Positions 43,361-54,093 of a stretch of DNA of 64,000 bases are shown here, in pieces. The notes beneath the pieces were generated by a model. The model saw nothing but the letters and a program-made list of their open reading frames with translations. It was not told where the DNA came from and searched no databases. Position 1 is the first letter of the stretch. Every line of letters begins with the position of its first letter. Source of the DNA: Tenrec ecaudatus (Eukaryota; Chordata; Mammalia; Afrosoricida; Tenrecidae); assembly GCF_050624435.1 (NCBI RefSeq), contig NC_134541.1, forward strand, positions 98,638,805 to 98,702,804, written 5' to 3'. Made by a program: the position numbers and the translations under genes.

Positions 43361-44148
43361 CTGAGATATTAAAATGTGATACAGAGCTGGTCCCTATGGA
43401 TGGTAGAGGCTACGTGATGCAGGCACATTAGCCAATGCTTTAAGCAAAGATGGGAAGCACAGCAATGGACTCATTTTTAAGGCCCAGGAAGGCGGTGGTT
43501 GAGGTCAAGGAGACACCTTTACTTTCTCAGGTCCAGAGAAGCATAGAAGCAAAAGCATGGAAGGTGTAACAGCGTGGCGAGGTTAGGAACCCAAGCATTG
43601 CCTCTCGACGCTAACAAGTGTGAAGTCCAGAGGATGCTCCGAATTTAAATGACTTGTGGAAATTTATGTACAATGAATTCCCAAAAGGCATGTAGCCATT
43701 CCCCGGTTTAGTTGGGCGCAAAACCTTTTTCTTTTGATGGGAGTTCTGCAGTGGAAGTATTCCCCCGAAACCACACCAAGCAGCACACATTCACAAATGA
43801 AAACCGCTTTATGAAATTTCTGGCCTTGCGACTGAGTAATCTAACAGACTACAGTGGATCGATCAGTTTCCTGCTTTCTTTGCACCCTCGCATCCTCCTT
43901 ACTTGTTGATTTGAAAAGCAAAGCAATGCAACCATAACAATACAAATGTAAGGCCAAAATTGCATACGTATGGGTGACCTGATACAAAATACATTACCTG
44001 TGCCCCATTAAGGCAGGCAAGCCGCCCTGCACCCCAAATGCTTCAGGGCAAGAATGTGACATGAAGCGGAAGTCACTGCACATCTCCTTTCTGGATTTTG
44101 TTTTCCAAAGTCCTGATTCTCAGTTGAATTAGGAGGTGCTGTCGAGTG
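43361..44148. other. No recognised feature
   Basis: No element recognised. Confidence 0.45.
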
Positions 44149-44149
44149 C

Positions 44150-44312
44150 TTCCATATTGGGCTGCTAACCAGCACTTTGAAGCCACCAACTAGCTCCCCG
44201 GGAGAACCACTAGGCTTTCTATTCCCACAAAGAGTTGGAAACTCACAGGGGTCGTTCAACCCTCTCCTACAGTATCACTGAGGCAGAATTGGCTCGATGG
44301 CAGTGGGTTTTT
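44150..44312 (+). mobile_element. AfroSINE
   Basis: 'atattgggctgctaaccagc', 'tccccgggagaaccactagg', 'ctttctattcccacaaagag' and 'gcagaattggctcgatggca'. Confidence 0.85.
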
Positions 44313-44573
44313 GAGGGGAGGAAGTAAAGGGCAGGGAACGGAGATTCATAGGTATGAAGTATCTTAAAAATGCAGGAGAGTGTGGGACTCCTCAACTCCA
44401 GACTAGAGGCCCGTCGGGATGGTGTTGGGAAGAGGAGACATTTGTAAGGCAACTAAGAGGCAGCAATGCTCTAGATAACCATGTGTAGCTGATGCCGCAT
44501 AGCGAGGAAATATTTGTTACCTATTTCTGCATGTCTTACACTGGGTTCGCTAGAGAAGCAAAACCAGTGATGT

Positions 44574-44594
44574 GTGTGTGTGTGCGTGTGTGTA
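44574..44594. repeat. (TG)n microsatellite
   Basis: Short TG run with one C interruption, abutting the SINE head. Confidence 0.9.
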
Positions 44595-44788
44595 GCCCTG
44601 GTGGTATAGTGGGTTACACACAGGGCGACTAACCACAGGTCAGCAGTTCAAAACCCCTGGCCACTCTTTGGGAGAAAGATGAAGCTTTCTACTCTTGTGA
44701 AGAATTACATTCTCAGAAACTCACAGGGGCAGTTCTACTCTGTCCTATAGGGTCCCTAGGAGTAAGAATGGACTCAATGGCACTGATT
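44592..44788 (+). mobile_element. AfroSINE, full length
   Basis: 'agccctggtggtatagtggg', 'gtcagcagttcaaaacccct', 'gaagctttctactcttgtga', 'cagttctactctgtcctata' and 'aagaatggactcaatggcac' make this the best reference copy of the short form in this window. Confidence 0.93.
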
Positions 44789-45427
44789 ACATTTATAGTT
44801 ATATAGTTATAGTACATCATGATTGAGACCTAGATCTATACTCATACGTTTATTTATAGTAAGAAAGTTGTAGAAGCAAGCAAGTCCAAGCCCAGGCAGG
44901 CTCTAAGTCCATGGCTCAGATATTCGGCTGGAGGATTTTCTTGCCTCACGTAGGTGTGGGTACTGATGAACCCTATATTGTCAGGAAGGTAATGGGTTAT
45001 GGCTGCAGAGGTGAATGAATCCAAAGTTAGCAGATCAGATGGCAGGTTGCTGATGACTCAGGATTGGCAGGTCATTTGGCAGGTCATTGACTCAAGTTCC
45101 AAGAATCAGAGGTTTATGAGACAGATGCAGGTTCCAGACCCAGCAAGAGCAAGCAAACTCTTCCAGAGAATGAATCCACATATATTGAAAGAGGCCATTG
45201 CCCTAAGGACACTTCCTTTCAATTGATTGCATCAGGCTGGGACCTGAGTAAGGGTCTTGCATCCTGCCCTAATCTCTTACAACCGACTAGCTGCTTACAT
45301 AGGCAGTTCCATCGTGTTAGGCCCTATCATTAGTGGGTATGAACTGCCAAATCACTGCGAATCCTGGCCCAAGCAAGTTGACATAAAATCTATCACGCCA
45401 CTTAACAGATTACTGCAATGACTTAAA

Positions 45428-45608
45428 GGAGAACCTGACGGTGTAAATGGTTAGTGTGTTTGGTTGCTAACCAAAAGGTTGGCGGATAGAGTCCACCCAG
45501 GGGTGTCTTGGAAGAAAGGCCTGGTGCTCTACATCTGACAACTAAGCCACTGAAAACCTTGAGGAATGCACTTCTACATATAGACTACCACGAGTTGGTA
45601 GTTTTTGT
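45428..45608 (+). mobile_element. AfroSINE, older form
   Basis: 'ggttgctaaccaaaaggttg', 'agagtccacccaggggtgtc', 'ttggaagaaaggcctggtgc' and a short tail. Confidence 0.85.
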
Positions 45609-45656
45609 TTTTAGTGGCTGTTGACTGGACAATGGCCCTCCCATCAGCTCAATGAA

Positions 45657-45858
45657 ATGCACTGCCATCAGGTCAGTTCCAGCTCATCGTGGGTCTATAG
45701 GACAGAGTAGAACAGACTCATTGGATTTATGAGGTTATAACAAATCCTTACGGGAGCAGACAGCTTCTTCTTTCTCTCCAGGAGTCACTGGTGGATTTGA
45801 ACCACCCACTTTGTGGTTAGTAATCCAACACCCAACCCATAGAGCTGCCAGGGATCCT
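45657..45858 (-). mobile_element. AfroSINE
   Basis: Antisense 'actgccatcaggtcagttcc', 'ataggacagagtagaacaga', 'tggatttgaaccacccactt' and 'catagagctgccagggatcc'. It lies tail to tail with the copy at 45428, forming a natural inverted SINE pair. Confidence 0.88.
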
Positions 45859-46164
45859 CAATTCTCCCCATAAGACAGTTCAAAATATGGCAGCTGACTT
45901 TGTCAGAGCAAGTACATTCGCAAAACCAGAAAAAGAGATATGCTAGCAAGACAGAACCCACTGTTTTGGAAATCTCATCTCCCAAGTGACATCTCATCAT
46001 TTATGCCATCCTCTAGTCTCGTCTCCCCACCATGCGAGGGGAAAGAGTTGCAGAAGGCATGGATAGGAGGCGGTAGCCATTGGGGCTATGCTACCAGCTG
46101 TCTAGCACAGAAGACTGCGTCCTTCTTAGAAAAATAAGTCGACATAGCTTAGCTTCTGAGCCCT

Positions 46165-46254
46165 GCCAGAGGTGCTCTGTAGTAGTCTGCTTATGTAACG
46201 AACTCAACAGGGCGAGTCTCCTCTGTCTTGCAGCATAGCTATGAGTCAGAATCA
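46165..46254 (+). mobile_element. AfroSINE tail fragment
   Basis: 'cgagtctcctctgtcttgca' and 'gcatagctatgagtcagaat' match only the last third of the SINE. Confidence 0.5.
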
Positions 46255-46782
46255 CCTCTCCACTACCCCACCGCAGCCAGCAAAGCCGAGATTGTAGGCA
46301 GCAGAGAATCAAAGGGAATGCTTCCTCAGGGGTCTATTGCTGGAGTCTGTATCACAGTTGGCCAATTGCAGAGGGTAGCTACTCCCTATCTGGCCACTGT
46401 GTGAGACCCTAGATTCATGACACAGACCCAAGGGTGTTCTGGAAAAAGTCCCAGGGATGGCTGGGTTGAAGGGGAGGCCTATTCAAAAACTTAATCGTTA
46501 AATGGTAAATTGTCATCCAAAACACCTATCCCAATTTTCAATACGAAGAATACACTTTTTATTTCCACTGTGTTTATTGGAATAAGGTTAGGTCACAAAC
46601 TCAGTGGAGCAGAAGTTGCTAAGTGTAAAATTGTTCATGTTCAGCCTAAGCTAATGAGACATGAATCACATAAAAAAGTAACTTTTCAAAAATAAAGGAA
46701 AATCAGGATGGAAGACAAAGAAGAGAAATGGACAAAATTAATGAGAGGTAGTACTTGATGTCTCATGCGGAGAAAAATTTCA
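46255..46782. other. No recognised feature
   Basis: No element recognised before the inverted repeat. Confidence 0.45.
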
Positions 46783-46973
46783 AATCTATTCTCATTTAAA
46801 GATTAGTCTGGAATGAATATGAGGCCTGCTATTCACTGGTGCTATGAATATTTTGAGCACTTACTTTGTACTAAGTGTTGTGCTGGACACTGAGGATGTA
46901 ATGATGGGTCTGACCAGGGATCATCAAACTACAGCCTGTCAGCCAAATGTGGCCTTATGCATAAAGTTTTATT
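46783..46973 (+). repeat. Inverted repeat arm 1 (L2-like plus hAT start)
   Basis: It contains 'ttgagcacttactttgtact' (an L2-like 3' motif) and the start of a hAT-Charlie-type element ('ccagggatcatcaaactaca'). Its reverse complement lies at 47373-47571 with a few indels and substitutions. Confidence 0.88.
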
Positions 46974-47120
46974 GGGACTCAGCCATATCTCTTTGCTTAT
47001 GTATTGTCCACAGCTGCTTTTGTCTGACAACAGCAGAGTTGAATAGTTATAACAATGATTGGATGGCACATAATGGGCAAAATATTTTCTCTCTGACTTT
47101 TAACAGAAAGAGTTTTTGAC
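46914..47120 (+). mobile_element. hAT-Charlie-type non-autonomous element
   Basis: From 'ccagggatcatcaaactaca' through 'ataaagttttattgggactc', 'ttatgtattgtccacagctg' and 'acagcagagttgaatagtta' to 'agaaagagtttttgactcct'. This is the ubiquitous mammalian hAT MITE with inverted ends, although I am not sure of its MER number. Confidence 0.8.
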
Positions 47121-47209
47121 TCCTGAGCTAGGTAGTCACTGTTCTTACTGTCACGGGACTTCTCATGGATCAGGAAGATGACTATTGATCAAATAATTTC
47201 TTAAATGTA

Positions 47210-47357
47210 TGAGGGTGAGTCAAAGAGTATTGCTCCTAGGTATTAGTTCATGCATGTGTGGACTTGTTCCAAACAACACATACCTTCGAGAATGAGCGGG
47301 CACATTGCTGTTCTGGGAAAATTCCTTGGTGCCACATCCCTGGTCTTTTTCTCACCA
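47210..47357 (-). mobile_element. Mariner 3' end, minus oriented
   Basis: The TIR 'gagggtgagtcaaagagtat' starts next to TA. The inner part, read on the minus strand, is 'gagaaaaagaccagggatgt', homologous to 'gatgagaaaaaggccaggaa' at 47825. So this is the 3' end of a mariner facing the opposite way to the plus copy at 47690, with an internal deletion. Confidence 0.75.
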
Positions 47358-47372
47358 GAAATAAAACTTATA

Positions 47373-47571
47373 AATAAAACTTTATTTATAAGGCCCCATT
47401 TGGCCAATAGGCTGTAGTTTAATGATCCCTGGTCAGACCCATCCTTACATCCTCAGTGTCCAGCACAACATTTAGTACATAGTATGTGCTCAAAATATTC
47501 ATAGCATCAGTGAATGACTAAATAGCAGACCTTGTATTCGCTCCAGGCTAATGATTAAATGAGACTCTATT
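47373..47571 (-). repeat. Inverted repeat arm 2
   Basis: Reverse complement of 46783-46973: 'cagggatcattaaactacag' and 'gctatgaatattttgagcac' are found on the minus strand. It lies between the two oppositely oriented mariner 3' ends. Confidence 0.88.
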
Positions 47572-47689
47572 TCAGTAGCTGGCTCCAGATAACTTCTTGC
47601 AATAGCACACGTCTTGGTCTCAGTAGGGTGCCTTCAAAGAAGAGATCCAATCAAGGCAGCAGTTTCTGATGGGGATGTCCTTACCCAGT

Positions 47690-48241
47690 AAAGTTTAAGA
47701 TAGGTCAGCTCTGAACTTGTGGTGACTATTTTGGGGGATTCCAAAGGGGTGATTTTGATAGATTTCCTCAAAGAACATAGTGCTTGTTATGAAGAAGTTT
47801 TTAAGAAACTTGAAAACTGCGTTGATGAGAAAAAGGCCAGGAATGTTGCACCAAGGAACTTCCTTTCCTCCCAGCAATGTCCCTGTCCTTCTTGAAGGGC
47901 AGCCAAGGCTCCTGAGAGAATGTCCTTGAGAAACGTTATCCCATCCATTCTCCAGCCTTGATCTTGACCCTTGAGAGGTTTTAAGCACCCCAAAACTCAA
48001 AAGACATCAAAGCAACATGATTTAGTCCCTTGAGGATGCCAGAATGGCTATTTTGACGCGGTGTACATTGAAGAGTGCAGAATTCCTCGGGTAAGGGTTA
48101 GAAAGGTGAAAACCCCACCTTTAGAAGTGTACAGACCTAGATAAAGGATGTGTCTGGAAATAATAACTTCATATTTTTGATATCCTTGTTCAATGGAGGG
48201 GTTTATTATTTTGTTGCAATATTCTTTGACTCATCCTTGTG
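47690..48241 (+). mobile_element. Mariner 3' half, plus oriented
   Basis: The translation reads 'GDSKGVILIDFLKEHSACY' and 'EEVFKKLENCVDEKKARN', the mariner transposase segment around the VLIDFL strand. The HHDNA box has decayed and stops follow. It ends at 48241 with 'gcaatattctttgactcatc', the inverted partner of the terminus at 47210, followed by TA. Confidence 0.82.
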
Positions 48242-48672
48242 TAATTACATAATGAGATACTGGTTACTAGTTTGCTTCGATGGTTATTAGTTGGCTGAAC
48301 ATGTTCACACTTGAAATGTCTAAACACACAAGCGTCCCTTTGCCATGGACCCTTTCCCCGGGTCTAATGCCATCGGGGATTACTCAAGAAGAAACAATTT
48401 AGTCCCGAGGTTGAAAATTCTCAGTGGAACTCATTCCTTCCCTCAATGGAGAGCTGTGTAAAGGAATGAACTTTCAAGCTGCCTCCCAGTTTTACGAAAA
48501 CAGAGCATTAAAGCCACTTAAAATAATGTCACAATTTTATTCCTCCACTGAACAGTGAGAAAACCAAGAGGCAAACTGCTTAGGACAAAGTGTTACTGGT
48601 GAATAACACATTCACTGCTGATGTCTTCTAGTGGACAGTCAATTATGAGCCCTTCTTTATAGAAAGGCAGTG
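48242..48672. other. No recognised feature
   Basis: No family recognised. Confidence 0.45.
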
Positions 48673-48673
48673 C

Positions 48674-48812
48674 GGGAGTCCCTGGTGGTCAAAGAGTTAA
48701 GTGTTTTGCTGTTAACTGAAAGGCAAATCCACCCAGAGGTGCCTCGCAAGAAAAGCCAAGCACTCTTCTGGAAAATCGGCTTCTGAAACTCTGGAGCACC
48801 ATTCTCCTTTGA
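48674..48812 (+). mobile_element. AfroSINE, older form
   Basis: 'gagtccctggtggtcaaaga', 'gctgttaactgaaaggcaaa', 'tccacccagaggtgcctcgc'. The tail is lost. Confidence 0.8.
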
Positions 48813-49640
48813 CACCTGAGGTCTCCGTGAGGAGTGCCATGTTGCATAAAAGAATATCACATCATGCCACATAAATAAGTGTTGTGGAAAATTATTTACA
48901 GATATCATCAAGAACAATATAAACAAATAGCTAACATAATCACTGTATTAAAAAAATAACACATATTGTATGTTTTTTTGGTGCCAATCTTGCAACTCCC
49001 CTCTTTCTGCACACTATTTTTGTAAACATACTATGCTAATTTCCACATGCTTTATATGTTGGCATGTTATATTTGTGGGCATATTATTTGTACAAATTTA
49101 TAGTAACTGATTATAAGACAGTATCTTTATCACCAGAGAGAGCAAAGACAAATAAAATAGCCAAGCTGATTGTGGACCTGTTTTCTACCAGGTACGGGCT
49201 AAGGATCTGATTTTCTGCCTCAAGGGAGGAAACAGGAAGATGCAGGGCTACAGGAAGCTAGAAGCTCTGAGGGAGGGCTGAGAGCTGGTGTTGGAAGTAT
49301 TGAAAGAAGCTAGAGGTTACACCCAAAGGAAGCTGCTGTTGGAGCAAAACTGATGAGCCTCAGGACAAAGACAAAAACTCCTTCTTGCCTTCTTCCTTCT
49401 TGTGCTTCCCATTTGCAGAGCTGACTAGGGAACGCAAAAGCAAAGGCGGCCGTGAGATGTGGTTTGCAGAGTCCCAACTCAGCAACCTTAGAGCTTAGAA
49501 GGGTATACTGGGAACTGGAGGCAGTTGATAAACAACTGGCCCAACAGTAGACTTTTGGGTGAAGAAAGCATCTTTGATCAGTTAGACCCTCTTTAGGTTG
49601 GCCCCTGGGTTCTCTTGACCCATCACATTTGTTAAAAAAT
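48813..49640. other. No recognised feature
   Basis: A 145-codon minus ORF (49310-49747) crosses this stretch but has no recognisable domain and overlaps repeat sequence at its 5' end. Confidence 0.45.
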
Positions 49641-49966
49641 TTTTTATTATGGAGAAAAAATATAACTAAAATATAAGCCAACACAACTTTCATGCTTATA
49701 ATTAAATGATATTGATCACATTCCTCATGCTTTGCCACTATTATCAAGATCTTTTTCTATTAATATACACTCAATGGCTCAAAACAAAATCTTCCCATTC
49801 CCTATCCCTCCCACCTCTGGTAGCCATAAAATCATCCCCAGTTTGTATAATTTTTCCTTATTTCTTGTCCATGAAACCATAGAGCATCCTTTACCAAATG
49901 ACTTATATTGCTTAGCATAGAAGTTCATTTCTCTTCATGGCTGCATAATATCTTATTGCATGTACA
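49641..49966 (-). mobile_element. Old L1 3' region
   Basis: 'ttgatcacattcctcatgct', 'cacctctggtagccataaaa', 'catgaaaccatagagcatcc' and 'ttctcttcatggctgcataa' are antisense ancient L1 blocks. Confidence 0.65.
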
Positions 49967-49968
49967 AT

Positions 49969-50050
49969 GAGGCTTCATAAAGTTCACGGAAAAATGGAAT
50001 TGAAAGATAATAGAATTATTGTACAAACTCTTTGAAGCCCTTCTATATAT
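49969..50050. mobile_element. ~80-bp mariner-type MITE
   Basis: The left end 'gaggcttcataaagttcacg' and the right end 'aaactctttgaagccctt' are inverted partners around an AT-rich centre. The size and design are like MADE1. A second copy lies at 54447-54525. Confidence 0.6.
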
Positions 50051-50059
50051 AGAACTGTG

Positions 50060-50580
50060 ATAATTAAGGCCACGACACTATTCCAATTGATAACAAGGTA
50101 CCATCTGCCTCCCACACCACACTTTGCTGTAGCACTGTCTTCAGCAATCCCTTCCTGAGGGCAAGTATCGAGCAGGGCCATGTTATAAGAACTAATTGTT
50201 CTTGGATTAGGGCTAGAATTGAGAGCAAACCCAAAAGCCATTCACTTGTCTATTGTTCATGTAAGTCTCTGTTTTACATTATCATGATCATTTTATGACA
50301 GAGAATATTATCAATCATCTCCCTGGGGCATCAGGTAATTCTATTGATAATGTCATGAATGTGTCCAACAGTACAGAAGTTAACATAGTTGAGGAAAGGG
50401 AAGTTGTATAAGTACAGACTGGCTCTGCACCATAGTCCATGAGCTGTGGATTGTATAGAAAACATTCTTAAATGACCGAGCTGTTTACACGTTAACCATG
50501 GGGCTGGTGACGGGGGAATTTTCCAGTAACATTCATTGACAAGGGTCGAGTCACGTCTGAGATTAACACATGTCATAGTA
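50060..50580 (-). mobile_element. Older-family L1 3' UTR
   Basis: Parallel to 6780-7265 in the same order: 'gggctagaattgagagcaaa', 'ggtaattctattgataatgt', 'aggaaagggaagttgtataa' and 'taacattcattgacaagg'. Confidence 0.65.
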
Positions 50581-50689
50581 AAAGCTAGGAGGGCATTAAA
50601 ATAATAAATATACAGTGGTTCTGGGCCTCATTTCACTGAGCGCACACAAAGGAAGAGATTCTAAGGAAGGTCCAGTGACCGCCAAGTCC

Positions 50690-50871
50690 ACAGCCTTGGG
50701 GTGGCTGGCAGTCACTTGCTTCGTCTCCCACCAGGGAGTTTCTGAGGCTGCTCACTCTTAATGGAAGTAAAAAGCCTCATTTTTTTCTCCCCACGAAGTA
50801 CCCGGTGGTTTTGAACTGTTAACCTTGTGCTTAGCAGCCTCATCCATAATCCACTATGCCACCGGGGCACA
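50690..50871 (-). mobile_element. AfroSINE
   Basis: Antisense 'gggagtttctgaggctgctc', 'atggaagtaaaaagcctcat', 'ccggtggttttgaactgtta' and 'ccactatgccaccggggcac'. Confidence 0.88.
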
Positions 50872-50893
50872 CCTAGAGTCAAGACAAGCTAGG

Positions 50894-51834
50894 TTTTTTT
50901 TTCCTTTTTAAAAATTTTATTAAAAAACATTTTATTAGGGGCTCATACAACTCTTATCACAATCCATACATATACATACATCAATTGTATAAAACATATC
51001 TGTACATTCTTTGCCCTAATCATTTTCTTTTTTAAAATTTTTTTTTTAATTTTAACAATTTATTAGGGGCTCATACAATTCTTATCACAGTTCATACATA
51101 TACATACATCAATTGTATAAAGCACATCTGTACAGTCCCTGCCCTAATCATTTTTTTCTCCTCTTTTCTTTTTTTACATTTTATTAGGGACCCATACAAC
51201 TCTTATCACCACCCATACATATACATACATCAATTGTATAAAGCACATCCATACATTCCCTGCCCCAATCATTCTCAAAGCATTTGCTCTCCACTTAAGC
51301 CCCTTGCATCAGGTCCTCTTTTTTTTTCCCCTCCCTCCCCTTTCCCCCCTCCCTCATGTGCCCTTGGTAATTTATACCTCGTTATTTTGTCATATCTTGC
51401 CCTATCCGGAGTCTCCCTTCCCCCCTTCTCTGCTGTCCCTCTCCCAGGGAAGAGGTCACATGTGGATCCTTGTAATCAGTTCCCCCCTTCCAACCCACTC
51501 ACCCTCCACTCTCCCAACATCGCCCCTCACACCCTTGGTCCTGAAGGTATCATCCACCCTGGATTCCCTGTACTTCCAGCCCTCATATGTACCAGTGTAC
51601 AGCCTCTGCCCTATCCAGTCCTGCAAGGTAGAATTCGGATCATGGTAGTTGGGGGGAGGAAGCATCCAGGATCTGGGAGAAAGCTGTGTTCTTCATGGGT
51701 ACTACCTCGCACCCTAATTAACCCATCTCCTCTCCTAAACCCCTCTATGAGGGGATCTCCATTGGCCGACACTTGGGCCTTGGGTCTCCACTCTGCACTT
51801 TCCCCTTCATTTAATATGGCCGTGATGATGATGT
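50894..51834 (-). mobile_element. Young L1 3' segment with three tandem 3' ends
   Basis: Three successive copies of the 3' end, each with 'ttattaggggctcatacaa'-type sequence and a T-rich tract, start near 50930, 51057 and 51178. The third continues into the normal 3' UTR to about 51830. The 10-bp TSD 'gacaagctag' at 50883-50892 recurs at 52262-52271, outside the inverted segment, so all parts appear to belong to one insertion. Confidence 0.88.
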
Positions 51835-52261
51835 TCCTGAGTAGAGCAGCCAGTCCACAGAGAGAACAACATGGCTGGCCCCACTATGAGACATGATGCC
51901 CCTCAGTGACTAAGGGCGATACAGGGGACAGCACCGGAGACACAGTGTGGGAATTGCACCTGACCTGATCCCACCACACCGAGGCAAATCACTGGGGGAG
52001 TGCAGCGGAACAGCAAGGGAATGGAGTGGCAAGGTCCCCAGGGAATGCTGAAAGTGGACTTGGGGCCAGGGCGTGGTGCCCCAACAGACTGGACTGGAAA
52101 ACGCTCCTAAGGGCCAGCAAACGATCCCTGAACTAACTACAAGCTTTTCTCTTGTGAACTGTTTTGTTCTGTTCTTTGTCAGTGGTTTGTTTTTGTTGTT
52201 TTGTTGTCTGGTTGTATACTGTTGCTTTGTTTTCCTCTGTCTTGTTTTCGTGCATGTTAGT
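51835..52261 (+). mobile_element. Young L1 3' UTR, inverted 5' segment
   Basis: Plus-sense sequence matching the reverse complement of roughly 22965-23350: 'agagcagccagtccacagag', 'aactggactggaaaacgc'-like and 'ctgttgctttgttttcctct' blocks. It is joined head-on to the minus 3' segment, as in twin priming. Confidence 0.83.
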
Positions 52262-52271
52262 GACAAGCTAG

Positions 52272-54093
52272 TTTTTAAAAGGCTTTTTCCCGTTTCTCTC
52301 AAACCACCAGCAGTAACATTTGGAAGTACAATTTTATTACAGTGAGAGTATTTTATCACTTGGTAATACATGATCACAGTTGATAATCTGTGCGCACACA
52401 CAAAGAGGAAGACACCGACATTCCAATGTGGGTCTTCACACGAACAAGGAAGCAGTTCCTTTTCATGACAATATTACCGGGAGATATTTAAGGCCCTATT
52501 TCAACACCAATGGAACAAAACACGATGAAGAGCTTTACACATTTGCGATTTTATCAAGAGAAAAACGGGGGATTGCGTGATTCTTCTGAGGACAAATGTT
52601 TTGGAAAACATGTGCTGAGGTCACCAGGAGTCTGCTGTGCATGTATTTACACTGCGCTTGGTTTCCTGACACGACAAGGTGCCCGGGGTCAAGCATGCTC
52701 TATTTTTAAAATCCCATACGGGTGGCAGTAAGTGGAATGGTGACAAGTTCAGGTTCGAGAGTCAGTGTTGGGCTTTCTCCCTATGGTTTGTGGTCTAGCT
52801 GACAGCTCTCCGAGCCTGAGTCCACGCTGGTAACGTATGACTGATAGGCTTGCACTGGACTCCCAGCCCGGTGTGCTTGCTGGGTTACACTCGTCCCTGT
52901 AGAGTGCGCTGCGCAGACCGCAGCTCATTAGAGAGTGGCGGGCAGTATTGGTGATGAGGGCAATGATTTTTCATTACAACCCCGGAAACGAAGCCCAAGC
53001 AAGCAAAAACGGTTTACCCGAGGCGGGGAAGGGGGCTTGAGATTGTCTGAGGGGAAAGGAGTGACAGGGAATGGAAACACCCCATCAACTTTCTAAAGCG
53101 CCCCTGTGTGAGAGCAACAAGGCTTTGCAGGGGGTGTTGAGGAGACCCCGTGGGATGATACAGTGTTGGGCATTTTCCTCAGACTTAGGGTCTCAGGAAG
53201 CAACCCAAGGGAGCCACCTTTCTGCCCAGCAGCTGAGCTCACTGCTTGCATGTCCCAGTACGAGAGGGAGGTGGAGGTTGGGAAGTGAGACTGAGGGACT
53301 AAGTGTCTGCTGCAGGGGAGGGATGTCCTTTATTTCCCGAGGGGGTCTTGGGCTAAAGGGGACTGATAGTGGGGGTCACTGTTTGGAGCTGAGGTGAAGG
53401 GTCCATTCGGAGAACCACTGGGAATGAGGTGAAGGGGACCATCCAGGTGCAGACAGCTCATTGAATGCAGGGCTGGCGAGAAGATGGTGACATGGTAAGC
53501 CCCACTATGGTACCCTCCCTTCCAGGGCCCCCATCCCTCTTTACCACCCCACCCCCCGCCTTTCTTGCCACCTCCTACCTATCCCCCCTTTCTGCTCACT
53601 TCTTTCAAATAAGGAAATCCGAAGTTTGAGGAGGGGGAAACCAAGGGAAATGTCAGGTTTCCCAGCAGCACCTCACACATGTGCCAGGCACACCCATTGG
53701 GCAGAACGCTGTGCCCACAATCCACGGAGGGCACATCTCTGGTCCAGCTGGGCAGAGAGAAACATGGACACAGACTGCACAGGGACACCACAGATGCAGA
53801 GAGACAAAATGATGTTTTCATTATGCACAGAGCAAAAGAGGAACACCAGCCTCCCCCCACCCCACACGGCCACTCTTGGAGATCGCTGTCTCTTTTCTCC
53901 ATCTTCACTAAGCGGCTGGACACGAAGGCAGCTTCCCTTGGGTTTACTTGCTGAGCGGACTTCAAAACGTTTGTGGGCAGATGGCCCTGACTCTGCTTTC
54001 CATTGTTCCCTGAGAGCCTTTTGAAGTCCCCTGGGAGATTTTCATTCAGCACGGGGCCATCCTGATCCACAGGCACAAGGGGGGCCAGTTTAC
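52272..54093. other. Repeat-poor interval, no gene assigned
   Basis: Unlike the rest of the window, 1.8 kb shows no clear interspersed repeat. A 165-codon minus ORF (53579-54076) is open beside the exon candidate at 54094. Its first part (residues about 1-68: hydrophilic, 'SGNNGKQSQGHLPTNVLKS') looks protein-like, the rest does not. I do not recognise it. Confidence 0.4.

Larger units (their letters stand above)
44537..45415 (-). mobile_element. ERVL-like LTR with nested AfroSINE
   Basis: The left edge 'ctgggttcgctagagaagca' is the reverse complement of the 'gtttctctag..' LTR end. The right edge 'ctggcccaagcaagttgaca' is the reverse complement of its 'tgtcaacttg...' start. An AfroSINE (44592-44788) and a (TG)n run interrupt it. 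The interior lacks any coding sequence, so it is a solo LTR. Confidence 0.6.

Noticed and set aside
44592..44788. tRNA gene
   Set aside because: The tRNA-like A/B box head belongs to the AfroSINE. No complete cloverleaf is evident here or in other copies.
51234..51896. 220-codon plus-strand ORF
   Set aside because: It reads antisense through the young L1 3' UTR. The equivalent region of other L1 copies gives similar antisense ORFs, so openness comes from C/T-rich repeat composition.
53579..54076. 165-codon minus ORF as a gene
   Set aside because: Only the first part looks protein-like, there is no recognised homologue, and the rest is cysteine/serine-rich noise. I mention it only as context of the exon candidate.
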